Origin: G963422445 sp963422445
GTDB lineage: Bacteria > Pseudomonadota > Alphaproteobacteria > Thalassobaculales > Thalassobaculaceae
DNA length: 64,000 nucleotides
Assembly (NCBI GenBank): GCA_963422445.2
Contig: OY729512.2
Span: 1,612,001-1,676,000 of the forward strand
Reading direction: 5' to 3'
Part shown: positions 55,509-63,763 of the stretch, one piece after another
Layout of the letters: every line of letters begins with the position of its first letter
How positions within the stretch are numbered: the stretch's first letter is position 1
Notes under the pieces: model-generated
What the model saw: only the letters and a program-made list of their open reading frames with translations
What the model was told of the DNA's origin: nothing
The model's database searches: none
Program-made: the position numbers and the translations under genes

Positions 55509-57338
55509 ATGAGTGTTTTCAGAGGTAGTGGAAGCTTCGTCGAGAATCTTCCCCGGATTTACGGGTGGTACACTGGCGGCTTCTTGATTTTCATCGTTCT
55601 GATGGCGATCCTCGAGCAGCTCGGCGTTACGGCTGACGTCATCGGAATTCTTTTCGTCGCATTCACGGTGTTGATCTACGCTGGAATCGGCTGGTTGTCG
55701 CGAACGATGCAGGTCGAGGCCTATTACGTCGCTGGCCGGCAAGTGCCTCCGGTGTTCAACGGCATGGCCACGGCAGCGGACTGGATGTCCGGTGCTTCGT
55801 TTGTCGCGATGGCGGGCGGGATCTATATGGGCGGCCATGCCTATCTCGCGTTCGTTGTCGGATGGACCGGCGGTTACGTGCTTGTCGCGGTGCTGATGGC
55901 ACCCTATCTCAGGAAGTTCGGTTGCTACACCGTGCCCGATTTCATCGGAACCCGATATGGCGGCAATGTCGCCCGTTTCTGCGCTGTTGTCGTGCTTGTG
56001 GTGGCGTCATTCACCTATGTGACGGCGCAGATCAATGCGACCGGGACGATCGCGGCCCGCGCCTTGCAGATCCCATTCGAGATTGGGGTCTGGTTCGGTC
56101 TTCTTGGCATTCTTCTGTGTTCCATGCTTGGCGGAATGCGGGCGGTGACCTGGACCCAGGTGGCACAGTACATCGTATTGATCATCGCATATCTGGTACC
56201 GGTGATCTGGATGTCGAACAAACAGGGCTTCGGTATGGTTCCGCAACTCGTCTATGGCGACGCGGTCGCTCGGCTAGTCGAACTTGAGGCACTGCACAAG
56301 GTTGGCGAGTTGCTGCCGGAACAGGCGGTCGCCGGGTTGAAGGCCTTGACCGTGCCGCATTCGACACCCGGCGAAGGTGGTCTTGCAGCCTGGAAGTTCG
56401 TGACGCTCGTTGCCTGCATGATGTTGGGAACTGCATCCTTGCCGCATATTCTGATGCGTTACTTTACGACACCATCGGTCAGGGCGGCGCGGTCATCGGT
56501 GGCTTGGTCGTTGTTTTTCATCTTCCTGCTGTATTTCACGGCACCGGCACTGGCAACTTTCACCAAACTTCAGGTTCTCGATCCGAATCTTGCCACAAGT
56601 ATCATCGGCAAGGCCGTGGCGGATGTGAACGCTCTGGAATGGGTCCAGAAATGGAGCAGCATCGGCTTTGTCAAACTTGTCGATGCGAATGGCGACGGCA
56701 TTCTGCAGATCAACGAGTTTTTCATGCGGGGTGACATCGTTGTGCTGGCGACCCCTGAAATTGCCGGCCTGCCTTATGTCATTTCGGGTCTCGTTGCGGC
56801 CGGTGGCATGGCCGCGGCCATGTCGACCGCCGATGGTCTGCTGCTCGCCATTGCCAACGCCCTGAGCCATGATCTTTACTACAAGATCATCGATCCGAAA
56901 GCGGAGACGGCCAAACGCCTGATCGTTGCCCGGGTTCTCCTGGTCGTCCTCGGTGCTGCAGGTGCCGCGGTGGCCAGCTTGAAGCTGACCAGTATTCTCG
57001 GCGCGGTCGCCTGGGCGTTCGACTTTGCGATGTCGGGCTTGTTCTTCCCTCTTGTGCTCGGCATCTGGTGGAAACGGGCCAACAAGCAGGGAGCAATCGC
57101 TGGCATGGTTCTCGGCTTCATTGCCGGAACCTGGTACCTGTACATGGTGCGTTTTGCTGGAATGGAACCGTGGATCGGGATTGACCATTTGCGCTTCGGC
57201 ATCATCGGGGCCAGCGTCAGTCTGGTCGCAATGGTTGTTGTCTCGCTGGCGACGCCGGAACCGGATCAGGAAACCCAGAAAATGGTTGATGAAGTCCGAA
57301 TCCCCAAAGGCGACACGATCCTGTCAGCGGAACACTGA
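55509..57338 (+). CDS. Sodium:solute symporter, VC_2705 subfamily
   Basis: A 609-residue SSSF-family permease with about 13 transmembrane helices. The ADWMSGASFVAMAGGIYMGG and LRKFGCYTVPDFIGTRYGG segments are the family's sodium and substrate region; PHILMRYFTTPSVRAARSS and the AAAMSTADGLLLAIANALSH segment complete the core. A loop at residues 392-403 reads DANGDGILQINE, a canonical EF-hand calcium loop. Substrate is probably acetate or another short carboxylate. The DUF4212 gene precedes it and a strong terminator follows. Confidence 0.93.
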   Translation: MSVFRGSGSFVENLPRIYGWYTGGFLIFIVLMAILEQLGVTADVIGILFVAFTVLIYAGIGWLSRTMQVEAYYVAGRQVPPVFNGMATAADWMSGASFVAMAGGIYMGGHAYLAFVVGWTGGYVLVAVLMAPYLRKFGCYTVPDFIGTRYGGNVARFCAVVVLVVASFTYVTAQINATGTIAARALQIPFEIGVWFGLLGILLCSMLGGMRAVTWTQVAQYIVLIIAYLVPVIWMSNKQGFGMVPQLVYGDAVARLVELEALHKVGELLPEQAVAGLKALTVPHSTPGEGGLAAWKFVTLVACMMLGTASLPHILMRYFTTPSVRAARSSVAWSLFFIFLLYFTAPALATFTKLQVLDPNLATSIIGKAVADVNALEWVQKWSSIGFVKLVDANGDGILQINEFFMRGDIVVLATPEIAGLPYVISGLVAAGGMAAAMSTADGLLLAIANALSHDLYYKIIDPKAETAKRLIVARVLLVVLGAAGAAVASLKLTSILGAVAWAFDFAMSGLFFPLVLGIWWKRANKQGAIAGMVLGFIAGTWYLYMVRFAGMEPWIGIDHLRFGIIGASVSLVAMVVVSLATPEPDQETQKMVDEVRIPKGDTILSAEH

Positions 57339-57359
57339 ACATCCGCAGGCAGCCGGTTA

Positions 57360-57388
57360 CGGGGCGGAGATTTTCTCCGCCCCGTTTC
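57360..57388 (+). terminator. Rho-independent terminator after the symporter
   Basis: A perfect 11-bp GC-rich stem (CGGGGCGGAGA pairs with TCTCCGCCCCG) with a 3-base T loop, followed by TTT. It starts 22 bp after the symporter stop. Confidence 0.85.
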
Positions 57389-57559
57389 ATTCGCAATGCA
57401 CGTCAAGGTCAGCGATCTGGTAACGGGCCGGCTGGAGTGCTTCTCGAGGACCGAGGTGCAGTCGCCATATCTTCGAGTCCAGCCGGCATTCAAGCCAGCG
57501 ACACTATGACAGGCGCGACCCGCCGCTAGCAACGAAGCCTGTTTGTGCCGGATTCGTGC

Positions 57560-58303
57560 TCATGGACCCGAGGGGCCGACACTTGCGCGACGCAGCCGTT
57601 CCTTACTGGCAGGCCCTGTACTGATCGGTACATTACGGATTTCCCGGATCAGTTTGCGCACGAAGGCATCGGCATAGGCGTTGTAATCCTTCGCAATTTC
57701 CACGAAAGCTCCGGGTCCGCCGATAATCCGCTGCCTGAAATAGTAATTTAGGGTCGGGTGTTCGTTCAGGATCGTGAGGCCATTGATCGCCACACCGCGC
57801 CCGACCAGGACATCGCGTATCACCTCGACGACGGGCCCCTGATTGTTGCGGCCGTCACAGGACAGGTCGATCACCCGACGAAGTCCAGTGAAGCCGTTAT
57901 TGTGGAACAGGGCGGCCGAAAATCGCAAGGCGCCCGAGATCGATGTCGCGCCACCTGCGATGCTGCGCGACATGCCGTCGAGACTGTCGGCCATCCACCT
58001 GGCCGAGGTCGGGCCGTCAATCAACATCCACGGCACATTGACCGTCTGAAGATCATTGCTTGCCCATTCCACGACCGAAACGGCAATGGCCTTGTTAGGT
58101 CCACTTTGTATTGCTGCGAGCACTTCGGTATCCCGGAAAGCTCGTGACATGCCCTGGACCTGCAAATGGAACTCGTGTGCATCGACACTAGCCGAGGAAT
58201 CCACCGCCAGAACCAGTTCGAGATCGACCGGAGTCCGGGCGGTGGCGGGCAAGGCAACCGTCAGCAGGAAACCGGCCAGTAATGCGAACTTGGCATTGTA
58301 CAT
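57560..58303 (-). CDS. DUF1194 von Willebrand factor A-like exported protein
   Basis: About 247 residues from ATG 58303. A signal peptide (FALLAGFLLTVALPATA) is followed by a vWA-like domain with the MIDAS motif DSSASVD, the later Thr/Ser-rich GGATSISGAL and the Asp of DLSCDGRNNQG. DUF1194 proteins are common in alphaproteobacteria as periplasmic proteins of unknown partner. The ORF's upstream Met at 58321 gives no better signal peptide. No lesions. The 58387 element lies just upstream and could affect its promoter. Confidence 0.88.
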   Translation of the reverse strand: MYNAKFALLAGFLLTVALPATARTPVDLELVLAVDSSASVDAHEFHLQVQGMSRAFRDTEVLAAIQSGPNKAIAVSVVEWASNDLQTVNVPWMLIDGPTSARWMADSLDGMSRSIAGGATSISGALRFSAALFHNNGFTGLRRVIDLSCDGRNNQGPVVEVIRDVLVGRGVAINGLTILNEHPTLNYYFRQRIIGGPGAFVEIAKDYNAYADAFVRKLIREIRNVPISTGPASKERLRRASVGPSGP

Positions 58304-58386
58304 GAATGAAGGATTGCACACTGGAGTGCCGGGTTCCAGTCGGCACCATGTAGGGTCTATCGCTTTTCGACGACGAAAATGTATGG

Positions 58387-59396
58387 CTCAATTCGTGAAA
58401 CCGCTTATGCACGTAGCTCCGGTTGCGAGAGTTTGCCGCGAGAAGTTGACTCCTACCGGTCCATTTGGACGGTTTTCGATCAACATGTTGATTAAGCCGG
58501 AGCCAAGTGCATAAGCGGTTTCGTGAATTGTAGGTGCGGTCTGGCGATAGCCGCCTCGAGGCAGGCTCTGGGCGATGGTTGATCGCCGCGTTCGATGAGA
58601 TGGAACCACCTCAGATAGCTGTCCAGGTCCTTGGTGGGATGCCGCGGAGCCGCGCAGGACGCCCTTGATCTGGCTGTGGCGGCTATTGACCGTCTGGATG
58701 TGCCGCGCGCCCCGGACCCGCTGGCTGGCAGAAGCGTTGATGCTCTCGTGTGGGATGTCGAGCGCCGCCGCAACGGGCGGATAGCAGCGGTTGGCGTCGG
58801 AGATGAGCAGCGCATCCGGTGCGACGACCGGCTCCAACCCCTCCTTCACGCTGTCTGCGTTGAGGGCGGGCAGGGTATGGCTGAGGGTCTCGCCCGCACG
58901 GTCGGCGGCGACCAGGATCGGCCCTGGCTCGCGCGAGGCCGGGTTTGCGGACTGTCCCGCCGCGCCGCCGCGGCGTGCGGTCCAGTTTCCGCTCCCCTTG
59001 CGGCTCTCGAGAACGACGGTCTCGTCAGCCTCGACGATCCCGGCAAGCCGGTCCGGCGCCTGGCGAGGCGCCAAAGGCCAGCCAGCGCTGTGCCGGTCAG
59101 CGCACCGAACGTCTTCCCACAGGCCTTGCACCGGACACGGCGAAGACCGCGCGCTGTGCCCCGCGGCGCCGCAATGCCGACAGCGCCGCTCGTCATCCAC
59201 GCCCAGCTCGATCGCAGCCAGCTAGGCCGCGCCCTCCGGCGGGTCCGACAGCACCGCCGCCACCGCCTTGCGCGGCGCCGCCTCAACTCATCGACACGAG
59301 AGACCCGATCCCGAAACCCTCGTGATCCATCTGTCTGACCGCCAAGGCAAATCGGGCGAGTTTCTATCACGATGCCTACGATTCATGAATTGAGCC
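58387..59396 (-). mobile_element. IS1595-family element, frameshifted, with a nested miniature element
   Basis: Inverted ends GGCTCAATTCGTGAA and (reverse complement) GGCTCAATTCATGAA. Flanks ATATGTAT and AAATGTAT match at 7 of 8 positions, fitting the 8-bp duplication of IS1595. The minus-strand transposase has a zinc-ribbon (RCRHCGAAGH, then CKACGKTFGALTGT in another frame), the Asp/Glu core LAGIVEADETVVLESRKGSG, LISDANRCYPPVAAALDI and the RGARHIQTVNSRHSQIKGVL tail. It is broken by frameshifts and a central deletion. A 118-bp miniature element sits 15 bp inside its left end. Confidence 0.82.
58394..58527. mobile_element. Miniature inverted-repeat element, copy 3, with 8-bp duplication
   Basis: The element is 58402-58519 (118 bp), flanked by perfect TTCGTGAA at 58394-58401 and 58520-58527. 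It is inserted in the terminal repeat of the IS1595 element, so it moved after that IS. The interior is the reverse complement of copy 2 (9812-9931). Confidence 0.9.
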
Positions 59397-59949
59397 AAAT
59401 GTATTGAGGCCAAGAAAAAGACAAATGAGTTAACCGGAGGGGCTGGCGTCGACACGCGTTCCGTTGAGATGTCTTGACCTCCGGTCGCGGTTTCGACAAT
59501 GGCGCGCACCTGCTTCATCGTCATGAACAAGCGCGCGCTACTGCTGGCAAAACCCTGAAACCCGAATGAGTTATAACAGGCTTGGCGTCTTTCGAGCGCG
59601 TCCTTGCCTCCATCCGAAAGGGCATCCAGAAAGACGGCATGGCATTCTGCCTCATCTGCGATCGCTTGTGCTTTCTCTAAAGACATGGTGCATGAGGATT
59701 GACCCGATCCCGAGATCCTGGAATTTCCGATCAACCGCGATCTGGCCCAGAAACAGGATCGGGATTTTACCTTGACCCGGATCTCCGCGCGGTCGACGGG
59801 ACAACTCGTCAACATTCATTACGCCGAGATCGATCGTGTGATATGCGAGACTCCGGGCATCGTCGTCTTCGACGGCAACATATACGCGGGCGATGTCGTC
59901 ATTTTGCCGCTTTTCGGCTGAGAATTTGAAGTCGTTGTTCAGGCTGTCC
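59397..59949 (-). pseudogene. GNAT-family toxin-like acetyltransferase, main part, frameshifted
   Basis: Read from 59949 down: KDSLNNDFKFSAEKRQNDD, IARVYVAVEDDDARSLAYHT, VDELSRRPRG and the acetyl-CoA loop LFLGQIAVDRKFQDLGIGSI (Q/RxxGxG/A variant). Near 59690 a frameshift moves to KAQAIADEAECHAVFLDALS, then RQACYNSFGFQGF and ARLFMTMK, which is the C-terminal half of TacT-like GNAT toxins. An IS1595 element cuts the extreme C-terminus at 59396. The N-terminal ~20 codons lie beyond two IS elements, at 61706-61770. Confidence 0.75.
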
Positions 59950-59953
59950 TTAG

Positions 59954-60519
59954 AGCCTGACCTAACACTGGTTGGGTGGTCTCGCATGGGTGTATCTTCG
60001 TGGGTGAACACTCACACCATGGGGGCACATCATGCCTTGGAACGAGACGACCCGGAAGAGTATGGCCGCAAGACGGAGCGTTACGAAAGCGATCTGACCG
60101 ATGCCGATTGGACCTTGCTGGCCCCGCTTCTTCCACCGTCGTGCCGGCTTGGCCGTCCCCGTCAGGTGGACCTGCGCGACGTGGTGAACGCGATCGCCTA
60201 CATGTTCTGGACAGGGTGCAGACGACGCCTATGGCGGCGACAAGCTGGCAAGCACGCTCAAGAAAGCGAATTGCCCGATCACTGTGGAGGTCATCGGAAA
60301 ACCCAGGGACGCCAAGGGGGTCGTCGTCATGTCCCGGCGCTGGGTGGTCGAACGCAGCTTCGGATGGCTGCGCCGCTGCCGGCGCATCCCCAGAAACTTC
60401 GAGCGATTCATCGCCAGCGTCCTCGCCTGGTTCCTGCTGGCTCTGAGCCGTGTTCTCATGCGCCGCCTCGGACGCATGCAGGTCACTGGAACTAATTGGT
60501 ATCATTATGATTCAAACAC
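59954..60519 (+). mobile_element. IS5-family (IS427-type) element, copy 2, internally deleted
   Basis: A 566-bp relative of 16862-17806 with TTAG on both sides (59950-59953 and 60520-60523). The transposase starts near 60032 (MPWNETTRK..), keeps ESDLTDADWTLLAPLLPP and the VVNAIAYMFWTGC segment, then jumps across a deletion of about 380 bp to YGGDKLASTL and WVVERSFGWLRRCRRIPRNF. It has lost two catalytic residues. Confidence 0.82.
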
Positions 60520-60523
60520 TTAG

Positions 60524-61705
60524 GGAATGTCTGAACAAGTCGGTTTTTCCGGGTATACGGGTGTCGTGGCCCGTGGATGAAACGCCAGAGCCCATCGGGG
60601 ACGTGTTGTCGTGCCAGGAAATGGGGATTTCGATGCCCGAGCCGACTGTCCCCGCCGCCTTGCGGCGGTTGCGGACGGACTCCCCCCACGTCAGGCGGTG
60701 GCGTCGCGCCCCGCGATGAGCAGATTGGTGAACCCGAGCAGCACGGTGATACGTTGCGTGTTCTTCGCCAGCCCCCGATAACGCACCTTCGCGTAGCCGA
60801 AGTGGCGCTTCACATACAGGAACGGATGCTCCACCTTGGCCCGAACCGACGCCTTGCGCCTCTCCGCCGCCGCCTCCGGGCCCGCCTTGTCCAGCCCCCG
60901 GCGCTTGCCGGGCTTCAGCGCCACCTCCCGGTCCACGTCCGTGTCCCGGTTCTCCGCGCGCTTGTCCACCCCCTGATAGCCCGCGTCACCCCACACCTGC
61001 TCCTCGCCCCCGTGCAACAGCGCGTGCGCGGTCGCCACATCCGAGACGTTTGCCGGCGTCGTCTCCACGCTGTGCGTCAAGCCCGACTGCGCATCCACCC
61101 CGATGTGCGCCTTCATCCCGAAATACCACTGATTACCCTTCTTCGTCTGATGCATCTCCGGGTCCCGCTCGCCCTTGCGGTTCTTCGTCGACGACGGCGC
61201 GGCAATGAGACTCGCGTCCACGATCGTCCCCTTGCTCAAGCGGTGTCCGAGAGAGGCCAGATGCGCGTTGATCTCCTCGAACAGCGTCTCACCCAGACCA
61301 TGCGTCTCCAGCAAGTGGCGGAAATGCAGAACCGTCGTCTCGTCAGGCAGCGCACCCGAGAGGCGCAGCCCCACAAACCGCCGTACTGACTCCACCTCGT
61401 AAAGCAGGTCCTCCATCCCAGGGTCGCTCAGATTGTAGAACAGCTGCACGCAGTGCACCCGCAGCATCACGCTCAGCGGATAAGGCCGCCGACCGCGCCC
61501 GGCCTTCGGGTAGAACGGCTCGATGCGGGCCTCCAGCCGCTCCCAGGGAACCAGCCCGTCCATCGTCTCGAGAAAGACATCGCGCCGCGTCCGGCGCGTC
61601 TTCAGGTCGTGCTCCAGCTCCGCAAACGTCGCTTGCTCCAAGGCTCGCACTCCACTCCGTCACCAATAAACCAATTGTACCAAAACCGACTTGTTCAGAC
61701 AATCC
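60524..61705 (-). mobile_element. IS5-family element, complete
   Basis: A 1182-bp element with inverted ends GGAATGTCTGAACAAGTCGG and GGATTGTCTGAACAAGTCGG. TTAG flanks it (60520-60523 and 61706-61709), the classical YTAR target of IS5. The left TTAG is also the right border of the IS427-type copy, so this element inserted into that junction. Confidence 0.9.
60691..61650 (-). CDS. IS5-family transposase, intact
   Basis: 319 residues. The DUF772-like N-terminus (YPLSVMLRVHCVQLFYNLSD, GALPDETTVLHFRHLLE) precedes the catalytic core: Asp in GTIVDASLIAAPSSTKN, Asp in EQVWGDAGYQGVDKR and Glu in VRAKVEHPFLYVKRHFGY. The YFGMKAHIGVDAQSGLTHSV strand is typical of IS5. Unbroken; likely active. Confidence 0.93.
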   Translation of the reverse strand: MRALEQATFAELEHDLKTRRTRRDVFLETMDGLVPWERLEARIEPFYPKAGRGRRPYPLSVMLRVHCVQLFYNLSDPGMEDLLYEVESVRRFVGLRLSGALPDETTVLHFRHLLETHGLGETLFEEINAHLASLGHRLSKGTIVDASLIAAPSSTKNRKGERDPEMHQTKKGNQWYFGMKAHIGVDAQSGLTHSVETTPANVSDVATAHALLHGGEEQVWGDAGYQGVDKRAENRDTDVDREVALKPGKRRGLDKAGPEAAAERRKASVRAKVEHPFLYVKRHFGYAKVRYRGLAKNTQRITVLLGFTNLLIAGRDATA

Positions 61706-61770
61706 TTAGCGCAAATCCGTCGCGCAAATGCAGGGAAGGGCTGAATCTCTCGACCTGGAGAGCGGAATGC
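61706..61770 (-). pseudogene. GNAT toxin-like N-terminal fragment beyond the IS pair
   Basis: Between the IS5 right border and IS630 copy C, the minus strand has an open frame reading REIQPFPAFARRICAKD. When 59954-61709 (IS427-type plus IS5 and one TTAG) is removed, it joins in frame to DSLNNDFKFSAEK at 59949, giving the (F)xCxKDSLNxxF pattern of GNAT toxin N-termini. The upstream border is IS630 copy C. Confidence 0.6.
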
Positions 61771-62924
61771 TAGTGGATTGATCATTACAAATATATCCAT
61801 TATTATGTTCTTCTGATTTGTCGATCACGGAGGTCTACAAGATGCGCCCTGGTGTTTCATTCACGCTCACTTCGGGCGACCGGCATCGCCTTGAAACGGT
61901 TGTCCCGGACCCGAAGAGCCCGCAGAAGCACGTCTGGTGGGCGCGCATCGTTCTTCTGAGCGACGACGGGCTCGGCACGATGGCCATCATGAGAGAGACC
62001 GGCAAGGCGAAGAACAGTGTCTGGCGCTGGCAGGACCGCTTTTATGGAAGACGGTGTGGACGGATTTCTGCGGGACAAGACGCGTCCGCCGGGCAAGACG
62101 CCTCTGGCTCCTGAGCCAGAGGCGAAGATCGTAGAGTTGACCCACACCTCGCCGCCTCACGCGGCGACCCACTGGACGCTGCGGGCGATGGCGAAGGCTG
62201 TGGGAGTTGCCGCTTCGAGGGTCTGGGCGGTCTGGCAGCCGCATGGCCTGATGCCGCACCGCTGGCGGCCGTTCACGCTTTCGAACGATCCCGCCTGCCT
62301 CGAGACGCTGACCGATATCGTCGGCCTCTCCGTTGCGCCGCCGGCTCACGCGGTCGTGCTGTCGATCGATGACAGGTCGCACAGTCAGGCCCGCGACCGC
62401 ACACAGCCCGGCCTGCCGATGAAGAAAGGCCGCGGCGCCACCATGACACATGATTACAAGCGCAACGGCACGACGACGCTGTTCGCCGCCCTGACCATGC
62501 TCGACGGCACGGTCATCGGCCAGCACGCCAGTCGGCATCGCCACCAGGAGTTCCTGAGATTCCTCAACCGCATCGCGCGCACGATACCTGCCGGTGTCCC
62601 GGTCCATGCCATCCTCGACAACGACGCCACTCACAAGCACAAGGACGTCCAGGTCTGGCTCGCACGCCATCCGCGCTGGACCTTCCACGTCACCCCCACC
62701 TCGAGCGCGTGGCTGAACGCGCTCGAAGGCGTCTTCGCCAAGCGGACACGACGCCGTCTCGGATACGGCGTCTTCCGCTCCGGATGCGAACTCTAGGACG
62801 CCATCCGCCGCGTCATCGACGAACACGACACCACCGAAGCCAGGCCCTTCGTCTGGACCGCCGATCCCGATACCATCATCGCCGCAAGAAAAAGAGGAGT
62901 CCAAATGTTGGAATTAATCCACTA
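61771..62924 (+). mobile_element. IS630-family element, copy C, best preserved
   Basis: 1154 bp with TA at both ends and termini CTAGTGGATTGATC / CTAGTGGATTAATT. ORF1 (from 61842, MRPGVSFTLTSGDRHRLETV) covers the HTH region; ORF2 (62017-62796) holds DDE residues in VLSIDDRSHSQARDRTQ, AILDNDATHKHKDV and SSAWLNALEGVFAKRTRRRL. The change of frame near 62040 is at the same place as in copies A and B. A TAG (CAG in copy A) stops ORF2 at 62794-62796; the rest of the C-terminus (DAIRRVIDEHDTTEARPFVW) is still readable. Confidence 0.86.
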
Positions 62925-63763
62925 GGGCGTGTTGACACTAACGCAGTGCCTCGACGATGAGCGCGAAGGTGATGAAGCCGAGGAAGATGACGTCGAGCTT
63001 GTCGTAGCGTGTGAAGATGCGCCGGAAGCCCTTGAGCCGTCGGAACAGCCGCTCCACCTCATTGCGGCGTTTGTACAACTGCCGGTCGTATTTCCAGGGC
63101 GCGGTACGAGTCCTGAGCGGCGGAACCACTGGCGCAAACCCCAGCGCCGACGCCAACCGCCGTGTCGCGTCGCCTTCGTATGCACGGTCCATCAGCAGGG
63201 ACCGGGGTGTCTTCTGGCGCCCCAGACGTTCGAGTAGCTTGCGTCCTTCGGGCGCATTCTGGGCCTAGCCGGCAGACAGCGCGAAGGTCACGGCCGTTCG
63301 CTCATCTGCGGCAACCAGATGAACTTTGGTATTCCATCCGCCCCGCGACTTGCCGATGCATTGCGGACCGTTTTTTTCAGCGCCCCGGCGCCATCGGGAT
63401 GGACCTTCACGCTGGTGCTGTCCAGCGAGACTACATCGAGCGTCACATGCACCATCCGCTCGCGCTGCAGGTGCTCGAAGACCCGCGCGAGCACGCCGTT
63501 CTTCGACCACCGGTTCATCCGGGTGTAAACGGTGTGCCACTTGCCGAAGCGAGGCGGCAGTCCGCGCCACTTGCAGCCATGCTCGACGACATAGAGGAAG
63601 GCATTGAGCACCTGGAGGTTGGACACGGCGACGTTGCCGCGTTGGACCGGCAGATGCGGGGCGATGCGTTCGTACTGGGCTTGGCTGAGTTCCATACCGA
63701 TGACTCGCTGGCGAGGGACCAGCCAACATGATAGCATCATTGAACATTAGTGTGAACACGCCC
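62925..63763 (-). mobile_element. IS5-family element (short-repeat type), frameshifted
   Basis: 839 bp with inverted ends GGGCGTGTTGACACTAA and GGGCGTGTTCACACTAA. The transposase starts near 63695 (MELSQAQYERIAPHLPVQRG), has WRGLPPRFGKWHTVYTRMNR, the first Asp in VVSLDSTSVKVHPDG and, after a frameshift and a stop near 63265-63290, the last part LLMDRAYEGDATRRLASALG and NEVERLFRRLKGFRRIFTRY. It abuts IS630 copy C. No clear target duplication. Confidence 0.82.
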
